Source: Karstenula rhodostoma CBS 690.94 (taxonomy: Eukaryota; Ascomycota; Dothideomycetes; Pleosporales; Didymosphaeriaceae). From it: 64,000 nt of DNA. Shown here in pieces: positions 35,668 to 47,279 of this stretch (positions are counted from its first letter, which is position 1; each line of letters begins with the position of its first letter). Made by a program: the position numbers and the translations under genes. Below the pieces are notes generated by a model, which made no database searches, was not told where the DNA came from, and saw nothing but the letters and a program-made list of their open reading frames with translations. The stretch is taken from positions 656,266-720,265 of the forward strand of contig MU001514.1 of assembly GCA_010093485.1 (NCBI GenBank). The letters run 5' to 3'.

Positions 35668-36556
35668 TCAACAGTACCTCGCCCCCGGGTGATCCTGCGC
35701 CTTGTACTCGGGCCACCTCGTAAACAGCGCCTTCTCAAAGCACTCTTTCTGCTCCTGACCCTCCTCCCGCATGCACGCATTAAACTTTATCTTCCCGTTC
35801 AAAGGAAAGAAGGCCCGCAGCAGATTATTCAGCTGCATCTTGTCCAGCTCCTTGATGCAGTCCCACTGATGGTTGCTGGGGCTGTACGGACACACGGCGT
35901 TGCAGGCTTGTGAGTTGTCCATGTACTTGATGCCCGTGGGTTCGCAGAGGGTTTTGCAGTTTATTCTTACGGCGTCGGGGTGTGGGGAGTCGTGTGGGAC
36001 GGGTACGTCGGGGGAGGAGTTTACGCGGGGGGCGCCGTAGAGGACGAAGGAGTCGAGGTGGGATCTGAGGAAGTCTTCCAGTCCGTCGTCCGTGAGCGTG
36101 TTGATGTAGGGCTCACTGCTGCGGAAGAGGGCGAGGGCGAGCAATCTGCGCTCTTTGTGGCCGAGGCAGTTGTGCTTTTGAGGTTAGTTTTTGTTGGAGC
36201 TGCTATGGGGAAAGGAGAGGTATTGGGGGGGGGGGGGGGGAAGATGGGGAGCGAAGGGGAGTGGGCGCTGGGGGTGGACTTACGCCGTTCACCTGGGTTA
36301 TTGGGCTTAGGTGGGGCTCCCTGTAATCATGCATGCATATGTTGGTGCATGCGGAGGCCTCGTTGATATTCCGCGCATGAGCACATAGATTATCGCAGCT
36401 TACGCAGAATTGTTTGCGGGCCTCCAGGTGCTTGGGTGTGGATAGGATGGCGGGTGTTCCTGTAATGTTGGCGGGTGCTCCTGTGATGTTGGTGGGAGCA
36501 GCCAGGGCGATAGGAAGAACAGCAGCAAAGGCCGCGACGAAGGGCTTGACGAGCAT
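35668..36556 (-). CDS. secreted cysteine-rich protein with two CX3C-CX3C modules
   Basis: Two exons, 36556-36284 and 36174-35668, give 259 aa. Signal peptide MLVKPFVAAFAAVLPIALAA, then a repeated ITGAPANITGTP stretch with N-glycosylation sites. The mature chain has 14 cysteines. Two modules share spacing: CDNLC, 11 residues, CTNIC; and CKTLC, 13 residues, CNAVC, both with an N-x(3-4)-A-C approach (NEASAC, DNSQAC). Three further paired cysteines follow, and the protein ends in Cys. The intron (36283-36175) holds a run of 16 G at 36225-36240. Function unknown; the size, secretion and even cysteine count fit an apoplastic effector-like or structural protein. Confidence 0.8.
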
Positions 36557-37517
36557 GGTGAATGGAGATCAAATCTGGAGAAGACCTGGTGGTGAATACG
36601 GAGTCAGGAGAGTGTGTGGAAAGAAAGACTGGAGAGGACGAGGTGAAGGGTTATATAGAAGATAGAAGTGGACCTTTAGTCAACGGTTCGTAAATCGAAT
36701 AACTCGGAAATTGTATTTTATAGCATTGTTCGGTACCTGGTGGTTAGTATGGAACCGGCTACAGGGACTACGCTTTGTCTCGTCCATGGTTCAACACGCC
36801 CCAACGAATAAATTTCAAAAACCATTGGATGCGTTATAGAAATTGGGGTTGTTGTGCGAAAGCTCGAGATGGTCAGAACAAACCCGCTCAACAGTGGAGT
36901 TGCCACGGTGCGCATGGGCCCCAGCTGTATGCTACTTGGTGAGGTGGTCCGTGGACCTGGTAATGGTGAAGTTCGTTTTGTGTGGGGTCTGACTGTGGAT
37001 TGGTGGGGGCGATGACCATGGTATGGGTACTCTTGCTCAACCTCAACATACTGGGACTGGGACTGGCCCAATTGCTTAGTCGGATGGTGAAGCCTTAGTA
37101 TCCTGAGCACTTCGACCTTCGCAATCATTGTCGCGAGATGGTAGGGCGAATTTTCCGGTGATCCGCCGCCCGCACTGCTTGCGCGGCTTGTGATGGTGCA
37201 GTGTATAGAGGAAGATGATTATCAAGGCAGGCGCGATGATCAAAAGGGAAGTCGCACATTCGCACGACACAAGCAGTTTTGAGTGCTACACCCAGCGCAC
37301 GTCGCCCTCGACAGCCGAATGCATATGCCAACATCTGGGCAAATGTCGTGGCTGCGCCCGTCCTACACGCGCGGGTCGGCACTGGGGTGCCCCTCGGTGT
37401 CCGAGCGCGGGTCGGCGATGGCGATGTGCCCCTCCACGTTTCATGGCCTGCAGCAGCCCCGCGCTGCGAACTTTCTGCTCAGCACAACATCATCCGCAAT
37501 CCACATCAACATTCACA
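36557..37517. other. intergenic, 1 kb
   Basis: Divergent region between the cysteine-rich gene and adenosine kinase. A hydrophobic minus-strand frame at 37076-37270 begins only at GTG and is not called. Just before 37518 lies a C/A-rich leader. Confidence 0.45.
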
Positions 37518-38720
37518 ATGGCAAAGGGAAACTTCGAACTGCTTGCACTGGAGAACCCTCTCCTCGACATCCAGGGTGTCGGGTATGTTCCTTCCGTGGC
37601 AATGGACAAATTGGCAACCACGAGGTGACGCTGACGCCGTGCCCACAGCGACGAGAAGCTGCTTGAGAAGTACGGCCTCAAGGCTGACGATGCCATCCTC
37701 GCCGAGGAGAAGCACCAAGGCCTCTTCGAGGACCTGATCCAGAACTACAACGCCGTGCTCATTGCCGGCGGAGCTGCCCAAAACTCTGCCCGCGGCGCTC
37801 AGTACATCCTCCCCGAAGACTCGACCGTCTACATCGGCTGCGTTGGCAAGGACAAGTACGGCCAGACGCTCGAGGACATCAACAAGAAGGCTGGCGTCAA
37901 GACCGTCTACCGCTACGACGAGAAGGCACCCACTGGCCGCTGCGGTGTCGTCATCACCGGCCACCACCGCTCGCTGTGCACCGACCTGGCCGCCGCCAAC
38001 CTGTACAACGTCGACCACTTGAAGCAGCCCGAGGTCTGGAAGTACGTCGAGGGTGCCAAGTTCTTCTACGTCGGTGGATACCACCTGACCGTCTCGGTGC
38101 CCGCCATCCTTGCCATTGCCGAGCACGCTGCCGCGAACAACAAGGTGCGCGAGAACGCTCGTATGAAGTGGCGTTGTTGCTGATATCTCGCAGACTTTCG
38201 TCCTTAACCTCTCCGCCCCCTTCATCTCGCAGTTCTTCAAGGACCAGCTCGACTCTGTCCTGCCCTACGTTGACATCCTCATCGGAAACGAGTCCGAGGC
38301 TGCCGCATACGCCGAGTCCCACGACATCGCGTCAAAGGACGTGAAGGAGATTGCTAAGGAGATTGCCAAGCTCCCCAAGAAGAACTCGAAGAAGGAGCGC
38401 ACTGTCGTCTTTACCCAGGGCACTGACGCCACCATCACCGTCACGGGCTCCGAGGCCGCTGAGTACCCCGTCCACGCCATCAGCGCGGACAAGATCAACG
38501 ACACCAACGGTGCCGGGTATGAGCCCTGAGATCTAGATGATAGAGACCGACATGCTGATTTGATTACAGTGACGCTTTCGCCGGCGGTTTCCTCGCTGGT
38601 ATCGTCTCGGGCGACAACCTCAAGACCGCCGTCGACAAGGGCCAGTGGCTGGCCAAGCTGAGCATCCAAGAGCTGGGCCCCTCGTACCCGGAGCCTAAGC
38701 AGACCTACACGTCTAGCTGA
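37518..38720 (+). CDS. ado1: adenosine kinase
   Basis: Four exons, 37518-37582, 37649-38144, 38194-38516 and 38570-38720, give 344 aa. PfkB/ribokinase family, converting adenosine and ATP to AMP and ADP; it clears adenosine from the methylation cycle and salvages purines. Marks are ALENPLLDIQGVGDEKLLEK at the N-terminus, IAGGAAQNSARGAQ (substrate GG motif), YIGCVGKDKYGQ, YVDILIGNESEA and the C-terminal catalytic DTNGAGDAFAGGFLAGIVSG, with the catalytic Asp in GAGDAF. The last intron splits exactly at GAG/DAFAGG. Codon use is strongly C-ending, as in a highly expressed gene. Confidence 0.97.
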
Positions 38721-39245
38721 ACGCTGAGCAGGAGAGCGTAAAGCTCGTGTATTTCAACAATCTACGAGAGCGCATCGGCATAGAGTCGACTTGCGTGTAA
38801 ATTAGGCCGATTCGGCCCGCTTCAACATTCCCAAGTATCTGGGGTCATGGCGTCGCTATGAATGCATAGGAATGGCCGTTCAACAGCTATCGGCACGAAG
38901 AACAGGCACAGTATGCCTGAAAAGCAATACAAAAATACCCGCTTTCAACGTTTCAGCCTTCACAACTGCGCGATGCTCGCCCGTGTCAGACTCGTCACTC
39001 CGCATCAATACCCATTATTTCGTGCGAGGTGGACGTTCGTCCATACCTCATGTATTAATTTCCGACAACTGATTGAGACAGTCGTCACGCATATGATCTC
39101 CGCTGTGTATATGGCCTCGTGGAGCGGTACATTCTCCGCGGCGAAAATACATCTCGAGATGATGTCATAAGATCCCCCTAAGTCCTGTCTTGTATATGAC
39201 ATTGAGACTCAAGTCCGAGCCGTGGAGTATTGTGTTAGTCCCGTG
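38721..39245. other. intergenic
   Basis: Between the 3' end of adenosine kinase and the esterase fragment. A 102-codon frame at 38862-39170 has no motif. Nothing else seen. Confidence 0.5.
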
Positions 39246-39440
39246 CTAATTATTGTCTGATTGCAGCTCAATGAACTTGACCATTGCGTCAATCCCGGCA
39301 GGCTCGTTCACCCAGTGACCGCCGTCTCCATACCCGCGCCATTCCACATTCGCACCTAGCTCTTCAAGCGTATCTCGAAGTCTTATGCCTTGGCGCATTG
39401 GTACTACCTCGTCGTCTTCCGCGTGCTCGAGCAGCATGTT
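39246..39440 (-). pseudogene. orphan C-terminal fragment of an acyl-protein-thioesterase-like esterase
   Basis: About 65 codons read LLEHAEDDEVVPMRQGIRL, then LEELGANVEWRGYGDGGHW, ending near 39246. These are the acid (EDDEVV) and His (GGHW) blocks at the C-terminus of LYPLA/APT1-type serine esterases, whose usual length is about 230-280 aa. Upstream on this strand I find no GFSQGG nucleophile block or any other part of the fold; stops interrupt every frame. It is therefore a relic or a copied fragment, not a working gene, unless the 5' part lies beyond a long undetected intron. Confidence 0.7.
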
Positions 39441-39460
39441 GTGAGGTGAAGATGTAATGC

Positions 39461-39830
39461 TATAGTTCACTTACTCAACATGTTTCCCCACTACCAGCTT
39501 GCTCTGGTCGCTTACCAAGGTAGCGGCACTGTTGATTCAACCTTTCCTGCTATACCATCACAAAACCATACCATTTGCACGAAATCGTCAACCATCTTGT
39601 GGTCGTACCTGCGCTAGTGCCCACTTTGGCTAGTTCCCGGGGCTCAACATGCGCGCGGTGCCATCGCTCCCGCAATGCGCCGTCGCCGTCATGGCCCCAA
39701 CCCCAACCGTGGATGAGGTCCCCCACGAAGCCACCCTGTCCTCGTGCCTATTTGTTTCTCCGCCCCTCGCAGTCTGTTTATCCTTTCCGTCTGCACCGCT
39801 AGTAGTGCTAGTCGCTATTAACCACCAGCA
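39461..39830. other. intergenic, promoter of UBX gene
   Basis: Short region before the UBX-protein start at 39831. Pyrimidine-rich patches (CTCCGCCCCTC type) lie close to the start. No frame with a motif. Confidence 0.45.
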
Positions 39831-41413
39831 ATGGCCGACGCCGGGTTCGACATCGCACAGCTCACCGAGGAGCAGCAGCTTGCGCTCCAGCAATTCACCG
39901 CCGTCACCGACCAAGAGGTCAAAGATGCCGTGCCCCTGCTGCAGCGCTGTCAGTGGAACGTGCAGGTATGCGCCCTCCTTTTGAGCCCATCCGAACCCCG
40001 ACTGACCGCGCACAGATTGCGATAGCCCGCTTCTTCGACGGCGAGCCCGCAGAGGACCCCGTCGCCGCCGCTGCAGCCGCCGCGCCCCAGGACACCCGCC
40101 GACAGGAGACCCTCTTGAACGGCTTTGGCACGCCGCGCTCCTCCACATCCAGTCGCCGTTCGCGCATTGAGCCCGCGCCTCGTGTCGTCCCCCAGCCCGA
40201 GAGCCAAGTAACCGTCCGCCCGCCGCTGCTCCTCGCCATCCTCTTCGCACCATTCTCCCTCGTCTATTCCTTGTTCTCACGATGGTTCCGCTTTGTGGGG
40301 TGGATGTTCCCACCGCTGACCCGGCTTTTGGGCGGTGGAAACGCGGCGGCCGCAGGCAGACGGAACGCGGCTGGTGGGCGGAGGCCGTTGAACCCCAGGG
40401 ACACTGCGGCGCGATTCATCCGGGAATTCGAGGAAGAATATGGAGAGCATAGCCTGCCGTTCTTCGAGAACGGGTACGCACAGGCATTCGATCTAGCAAA
40501 GAAGAACCTCCAGTTCCTGCTCGTCATCCTGGTCTCCACCGAGCACGATGAGACAGCGTCATTTATCCGGGAGACGCTCCTTTCGCAAGAGGTGGTGGAC
40601 TTCGTCCGCAACCCAGACAACAACATTATCCTCTGGGCCGGCAACGTCCACGACTCGGAAGCATACCAGGTCTCCACGTCACTGAATTGCACCAAGTTCC
40701 CCTTCGCGGGGCTCATCGTGCACACGCCGCAGGTCTCCTCGACGGCTATGGGCATCGCCGCGCGCATCGCCGGCCCTACGCCCCCCGCGCAGTTCCTCGC
40801 CAAGCTGCGCCAGGCAATCACCACGCACAGCGAGCCCCTGGCCCGCGTCCGCGCGACCCGCGCAGAGCAGCAGGCCACGCGCAGCATCCGCGAGCAGCAG
40901 AATTCCGCCTACGAGCGCTCCCTCGCCATCGACCGCGAGCGCGCGCGCAAGAAGAAGGAAGAAGCCGAGCGCAAAGCCCGCGAGGAGAAGGAGGCCCTCG
41001 CCCGCCAGGCTGCCGCCGAGCTGCACGCTGCGAACCTCGTCCAGTGGCGCAAGTGGCGCGCGTCCTCCGTCGCCGCCGAGCCCCCCGCTACCGAGAAGGA
41101 CGTCGTCCGCATCAGCCTGCGCATGCCGACCGCCGAACGTATAGTCCGCCGCTTCACGACCGATGCGCACATCGAGGAGCTCTACGCCTTTGTCGAGTGC
41201 TACGATATCCTCCAGTCTGGCGAGAGCACTGCGGGCGCCCCGGAGCCAGAGGACTTCGCCCACGAGTACGACTTCCAGCTCGTGTCGCCGATGCCGCGCG
41301 AGGTGTACGACGTCAAAGCCGGGGGTACCATCCGGGAGCGCATCGGCCGAAGCGGGAATCTCATTGTTGAGCGGACGGACGTCGAGTCCGATGAGGAGGG
41401 AGAGGAGGAGTAA
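39831..41413 (+). CDS. UBA-UAS-UBX protein of the FAF2/UBXD8 type (ER-associated degradation)
   Basis: Two exons, 39831-39965 and 40016-41413, give 510 aa. Family members recruit Cdc48/p97 to the ER or lipid-droplet membrane. Domain order: UBA-like helix bundle (residues 9-53, LQQFTAVTDQEVKDAVPLLQ), a hydrophobic hairpin (about 115-145, LLLAILFAPFSLVYSLFSRW), a UAS thioredoxin-like domain (about 175-330, with FLLVILVSTEHDET and NIILWAGNVHDSEAYQVS), a long charged coiled coil (about 335-395, [20 protein letters not shown]) and a UBX domain (about 405-505) ending at LVSPMPREVYD. The tail is acidic (ESDEEGEEE). The 50-nt intron splits the UBA-like domain at CQWNVQ/IAIARFFD. Confidence 0.93.
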
Positions 41414-42220
41414 TTAGATGGGCATTGGTATAGTATACCGTGGGTAGGATAAGTCATGCATTGGGCGGCGTTTGGGACCGGGTCATTCGTTCGTTTTGCA
41501 CATTAGCGCGGCATCAGGGCTGGGCCATGTCACTTCATCGTTTTCGCTGGGTTTGGATCGTGGGTGTGTATGTGACGCGCTGTATAGAAGCAGTTGGGCA
41601 TCGTCTAGCTATCTACCCACCATAGATGTGTTGGCAGACAAAACAATCTACACAGCTTTCGCGCTGACCAAGACCCCTTACTGCTCGTCCACTTACCCAC
41701 ACTTCACACGAACACAATGAAACGCAACGCAAGTCAAGTCAGGTAAAGTAAAGGAATACCGATTCAATTCAATGCATGTCCAATGTGAATTACAAGTTCT
41801 CTCCATCCTAGTACTTATCCAAGACTCACGGCTTCTCGGCGGTCACGTCACACATTTGCATGGCACAAGACCAGACCTGCCATCCAGCCATCCATCCAGT
41901 CCAATCCGGTGGCAGTCTGTAAAAGCGAAGGAAACGCCACATGTGATTGGTTCACACGATCTGATCCTACACCATCCTGCCCGTGCCCGTGGTAGCCAAC
42001 GCTAGCACCTACCAACGTCCTGCCCAGCTACATTCCCATCTTCGTGCGGCTCATCGACCCGTTGTAATGAGCTATAGGGACAGACACTCGCCCGTAGACC
42101 GAAGCTCAGTACCCAATCCACCCTATCACGCGGGCGTAGATGGGACGTATGCAGGGCCTCACCGAAATCATGGGCAGTGGAGAAAAAATCAAGCAGCCTA
42201 CAGTGGCCTCGCTCGCTCTA
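41414..42220. other. convergent 3' intergenic region
   Basis: Lies between the ends of the UBX gene (plus) and the EST1-like gene (minus). CCATCCATCCAG repeats at about 41880-41900. No gene seen. Confidence 0.5.
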
Positions 42221-44993
42221 TCAACCACCCTGCCCATTCGGCGGCGTCTGCCCGTACGAGCTGGGCTGCCTGTCCACGTACGAGCTGTTGAACAGAAGCG
42301 GGCTCGCGAGGCCGTAGTCGCTAGCGCGGTGCGACTGGTTGTACGGGCCGTTGCGCTGGTCATACTGCTGACCGTAGGCCGAGCCCTGTCCGTATACGCC
42401 GTGGCCGTACGCGCCGTTTACGGTGCCGTTCCCATACACAGGGCCCCAGTTCGAGGCGGCTGGGTTTCCCCATGCAGCGCCACTGCCGAGGCCACCTTGA
42501 ACGCCGGACACGTGACGAGTAGCTGGGATCGCGCCGGACATGGAGTAGTCGGAACTGCGGAGCGAGGTCGCGGAGTCCCCACGGACATGCCCAGAAAACC
42601 CAGGTGGTGGATGCACGCTATTCAGCGGGGAGTTCCGTATATCGTTCGCGCTGTTTGGCAGCAGAGGCGACGATGGTCCAGGCGTGCCGTTGTAGTTCCG
42701 GTTCCAGATAGAGTTCGTGTTCCATTGTCCATCGGGGAGCGATGGAAGGTTGGCAGGTCCGCGAGACGACGACGATGAAGCCACGCGACCCATGGGCGTG
42801 GACAACAGCGGGGTAGCCGGGGATGGAGAGGCGCTTGGCTTCTTGTAGTTCTGCACTGTGTTGACGAGGTCACTGATGGAGAACGTTGCTGGACCGTAGG
42901 TGCCATCCGAAACTAATGCCGTGTCCTCAAAAGTGTTGGCTGGCGGGGTTGGTGGGATGTTCTCATCTTCCTCCGGCAAAGGATCCAAACCCTCGTCTGG
43001 CCCAACTAAGTCATCCACCATCTGGTTCATCGCGGAGTCTTTGGCAGCCGTGGTAGAAGCTGTTTCCGAGGGTGCAACAACACTGTGCGACTTTTGGTCC
43101 TCCGCGACAGGCACCGGTGGTGTAAAGAGCGGGAAGTCCACGGGTTCAACAGGCAACATAGGAGAACCATTGGTGTGGTTGTGCGGGCTCGCGAGGAGCT
43201 CGGAAGGTAGTCCTTCCTCGCGGTAGATGAAGCGAGGGCCATCGAGGTCAAGAGGTGCATCGGGGTTCTGCGTGAGCATCAGTCCATCGATAAGCAGGTC
43301 TCTGACCCGCATAAGCATCTCCACGTTCGGGTGACTGCGTTCTACGTCTGTGCACTTTGGTTTCATGTCCCCGTCCCTGTACCAGACCCTCATGGTCTCT
43401 GGCGAAACTAGTGGCTGAAATCCGATCGTTTCGATGTCCTCCTCGAGCATGTAACTTTCCGACGGGTCCTGTGGAAGCTGATCCGCGGGGAAGCTCGAAG
43501 TCAAGAGGGTGAGTGTCGCAGCGTATGCCTTCCAAAGCTCTTGCACCTCGACCTTGGTCAAGGTATCGGCAATGTTCGCGTTGAGAACGTGCCAGAATCG
43601 CGTGAACCACGTGCTGTACAATCGCAGACCGGGAAGCACGCGACGCGCAACAGCAGTGATCTTGTCGGAGAGCTGTGGAGCGCGTTCGCCGTTCTGGGTG
43701 ACATCATCGCCTTCCGATGAACGTTCTAACTCGGGTTGCATGACCTGGAGGAGAGTAAAGAACGTCTTAACGTTCAGCCGGAGGAAGTAGAAATACGTCT
43801 TCAAAATGTTGGTCGGTGGAGATGGGCCTTGCAGTTGCATAGTCGAGAAATACTCGGCAGCCAGATTGATCGAGATGATCTTCTGCAGAACGCCCTCCAA
43901 TGAGCGCTCCTTCAGCTCGACCGCCAGCTGGCTGAGCACCTCGCCCTCGAGCTCATCGTGCTCCTTGAAGTCCTCCCCTTTGTAGCACTTGCTGTGCAGT
44001 CGAACAAACCACGCGTTCAGGGCACGCGCGGAATTTGTGCCGTCGGCAGTGCGGTGGCTGTGGATCAGCTCCCCCTTGTCCCAAGCGGCCACGATCCTCT
44101 TGAACTCCAACTCAAGGTTTCCCTGGGCCTGCGGATACGGGTACTTGCTGGCGAGAGAACGATAGATGTGATATACTGCGCGGAAGTGGTTTCCGTCTTC
44201 GCGCGCAATCACGGCCAATTGGTTGTGCGAGTGTCCAGAATCGGGATATATATCGGCGGCGAGGTTGTAGTAGCCGATGGCGGGACCCCATTTGCGCTCT
44301 TTCTCGTCGCCGAGCTCGGTCTCGCGGTATCGGGAGAGGTCGCCCAGCTGGATGAGCGTCTGGTAGCAGGACTGCAGCACTTGGCTCTGCAGGGAGGCGG
44401 CGATGCGCTGACGGTTGGAGGCACGGGAAGCGTCATCCTTCCAGGTGCCTGCCACCTTGCGCAGCTCGGGAATGCCCTCGAATTGGGCGTCCAGGTTCAA
44501 AATGTACTGGCGGTAGAAGCGCTGGCTCGCCTTGATGAACTGCAGGTAGTTCTTCTGCAGCTTTCGGAACTCGACGACGCGCTCCTTTGCATGCTTTTTC
44601 AGCTGTTGATCGTCAGCGGGGGGTCTGCGCCACAGGTTGGGCGGGCATACCGAGCGGTTTTCCTTTCGGAAGATGGTGTTCACCTTGAGGTGGGCGGCCC
44701 AGAGCTGCGGCTCAATCTGGTTGGCAGAGGCGAGCTCGAAGTCGGCAAAGAGCACATTCTCGCAGGCGACGCGGTAGCTGGCGGGGTCAGCACGTGAGGG
44801 GGACATAGCAGGGCATCTGAGGGACGGACTCGTGTAGCAGGGCGGCGAGCTCGGCAGCGGAGGCATTGCCGTCGGTGAGCGTGGTGAGCTGCTCCTCAAC
44901 AGCGCGCGCCCGCCCGAGGGGATCCGTCAGCAGGTGCGGCGGGGAGCGCGGGGGCAGCTCGTGCCTGAGAAGCTGGTGGGTGTGTGTGGCCAT
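42221..44993 (-). CDS. EST1/SMG7-like (Ebs1-type) protein, nonsense-mediated decay or telomere role
   Basis: Two exons, 44993-44830 and 44777-42221, give 906 aa; the 52-nt intron has a GTCCGT donor and a GTGCTGACCCCGCCAG branch/acceptor, and its length restores frame. Exon 2 begins the EST1 14-3-3-like/TPR block: ACENVLFADFELASANQIEP, then VVEFRKLQKNYLQFIKASQR, then LQSCYQTLIQLGDLSRYRE and AADIYPDSGHSHNQLAVIAR, which is the signature of the SMG5/6/7 and Est1 group. The helical region runs to about residue 600. The last third is Ser/Pro/Gly/Asn/Tyr-rich and disordered, with no PIN domain, so it is SMG7/Ebs1-like rather than SMG6. Exon 2 is open beyond the junction only to a TTG, which supports the upstream exon. 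Confidence 0.88.
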
Positions 44994-45604
44994 GCTTCAG
45001 GTGGAGGCAGGGCCGGCTATGGGCATGGACGACGCCACGGTCGGCCTACAGGTCAGACGCGGGCACGGGGAGAGAAACGGCGGGAGGCGTGGCTGGTCTG
45101 CTCCATGGAGGGACAATGCGATTTATGCCCCAGCAAGGCACAAGCAGCGAGAGACAGGCAAACGGGACGCGGACACAAACTGCGCGCAAGGCGTGCTTGC
45201 GGCGGGGGGGACGGTGGTGGTGGAGCGAGGGGAGCAAGCCAGACACGAAAAGCAGCGGATGGGTTGGGTGAGCGAGCGTGAGTAGCGGGCAACGAGCCAG
45301 CCAGTGAGCCTTGAGCGCTGCTGCGTTCGCTTGCGCGGAATTGGAAAGCGCGCCTCGGCGACTAGCGGCCCGCTGGCCTGCACCTGCGCCTGCACCTGCA
45401 CCTGCACCACTACCACCACAGTGCCAACGACGAGAGGACCACCGACTACATTGCATAACCATAGCCATAGCCACAGATCACGCCGCAGCCAGGCTGGACT
45501 GCCCACGGTGCCTCCGCCCGCCCACTACACTCACCGGAACGTCAAGGTACCGTCCCTCGTCTCTCCACACCCCACCATCACCCTCACTCTCTCACTCTCC
45601 CAAC
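44994..45604. promoter_or_regulatory. divergent promoter region with 6-bp tandem repeat
   Basis: Divergent region between the EST1-like gene and the C2H2 gene. Contains five copies of CCTGCA/CCTGCG at 45377-45406 and a CTCTC-rich patch just before the C2H2 start. The strong overlap of open frames on both strands (GC-rich) does not reflect genes. Confidence 0.5.
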
Positions 45605-46638
45605 ATGGGACTCAAGCGCTCACGCTCAGCCTCGCTGCCGTCCCCAGACCTCCCCGCCACACCCTCCTCGCGCGCCCACTCTGTAGAAGTCAAGCTCGTG
45701 CATCTCGATCTCGACGCAGCGAGCGCCGTGTCGGACCACCCCGCCGTCATGAAGTGCTCGCTGCCGCCCCACGGGCCCCTCGCTTTCGCCTCGTTCGAGG
45801 CCTATGACGTGCACTACCAGCAGACGCATATGAACCGCTGCTCAGACTGCCAGAGGAACTTCCCGGACGCCCAGTTCCTGGGTCTGCACATTGCTGAGAA
45901 CCACGACCCCATTAGTGCGGCGCGGAGGGACCGCGGGGAGAAGACGGTAGGTCGAGTCAATCCATCACCAACGGTCCACGTGCATCGACCGGATACTTCG
46001 CTCCTGAAATGATATGCCACGCTCGTGCTCGCCGCGCTCTTCGTTCCACTTCATTCCACTTCATGTCCAGCTAGCTGACCGCAGGACCCCAGTTTGCCTG
46101 CCTCGTCCCCTCCTGCGACCGCCTCTGCTCAACCCCCCACAAGCGGCGCTTGCATTGTATAGACAAGCACCAATTTCCTCGGGACTACGACTTCTTCGTT
46201 GTGAATGATGGAATCGACCGTCGTAGCTCCATGCTTAGGCCGCCCCATCGCAGACGCTCGAGCACACTGAACTCGACCACGTCTACCACCAGTAGGAGAT
46301 GTATTAGTGAAGCTAACGGCGAAGCCATGGAAGTGGTCAAAGACGGGGAAGGTGGGGACGGTGAGGCAGAGGCAGAGGACGAGACGGAAGCCAAAGGCAG
46401 TCCACGGGCCCCGGTGAAGCTGCGCGGAAGGGGAGGATTTACCCACCCGAGAGGAAGCCGTGGTTCGAATCGCGGCCGTGGTTATGGAGCTGGGGATCAT
46501 TCGACAACCCAACGGTCCACTCAGACAGCGCCCACAGGTGCAGATCCAATGGACAGCCTCGCCTCTGGCATGTCAGCACTGCAGTTCGTACCCCACAGCC
46601 TGTATTCGCGAGGTCGGGGAAGGGGACGTGGAGGCTGA
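45605..46638 (+). CDS. C2H2 zinc-finger protein, ZNF511-like
   Basis: Two exons, 45605-45946 and 46093-46638, give 295 aa. Two C2H2 fingers span the junction: CSDCQRNFPDAQFLGLHIAE plus NH (CX2C-X12-HX4H), and CLVPSCDRLCSTPHKRRLHC plus IDKH (CX4C-X12-HX4H). The block EKT/FACLVPSC then KHQFPRDYDFFVVNDGID matches the ZNF511 group, found in most eukaryotes, with poorly known nuclear function. After the fingers comes a Ser/Thr-rich and acidic linker, then an RGG-type tail (SRGRGRGRGG), often an RNA-binding feature. Acceptor CCCCAG at 46092 keeps frame; reading through the intron hits a stop. Confidence 0.9.
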
Positions 46639-47279
46639 TATATCGCTCTATGAAGTAGCATTCCCAGTGCCCAGCAATGAACATAGTAAACATGCGACCT
46701 GGAAGTTGATCACAAGGGTGACAGGAAGCGGGCAGTGTAGATTGCCCTCAGGTTGTGAGACTATGAAATTCCCATCTCTCAACACGGCTTTGATGTTTCT
46801 CATTGATTTCTACTTAACATCAACATTGAGCCTAACAAACTCAGCCTGCATTACCTGTCGCTATCCCACAACCTCAATGTTAGATATCAGACGCGGTTTT
46901 CCAGTTTCCACTCCCATTCAACCGCAAGCAACAACCACCAAATGCTCCGATCCCATTGAGGAATCCTGCGCGCACACTCGGCGAAGAACTCTCCCCTCTC
47001 ATACCTCTGTTCGTAGGACCGAGCCAGTGAGCTGCCTTTCTCCTGGCTTGCAACGTAACTTGCTCGGCATGCGCCAGCTTGTCATAAAGCTGGCAAACAA
47101 TCCTGCCTCTGTACATGTCCTTCGGACACCTCGATGGTGCTATGCAAGTTCCAAGTTTCTACATACATCACACAGGAAGATATTTTCCTGGACACGGAAA
47201 TAAACTTTCATTAAGACCAGTGAATCTTCGTACAGGGCGTAGAGAGTGCACCTTATAAATCGTGTTGCAGATTTTATAT
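46639..47279. other. intergenic
   Basis: Convergent 3' region. A 247-codon plus-strand frame crosses here from 46460, but its first part lies out of frame over the C2H2 gene and the rest shows no motif. Not called. Confidence 0.5.

Noticed and set aside
36225..36240. Run of 16 G as a possible assembly artefact or frameshift site
   Set aside because: It lies inside the intron of the cysteine-rich gene, so it does not affect the protein; length may still be uncertain.
37076..37270. Short minus-strand frame with a hydrophobic segment
   Set aside because: It begins at GTG with no ATG, and no upstream exon was found.
43958..44797. 279-codon frame on the plus strand, antisense to the EST1-like gene
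   Set aside because: Leu/Val-rich reverse-complement shadow of a well-supported gene, with no motif.
46447..46475. GGTTCGAATC-like patch as a tRNA T-loop
   Set aside because: It lies inside the C2H2 coding exon, and no acceptor stem or anticodon arm can be paired around it.
46460..47203. 247-codon plus-strand frame
   Set aside because: The first part overlaps the C2H2 gene out of frame, the rest has no motif, and it starts inside the real coding region.
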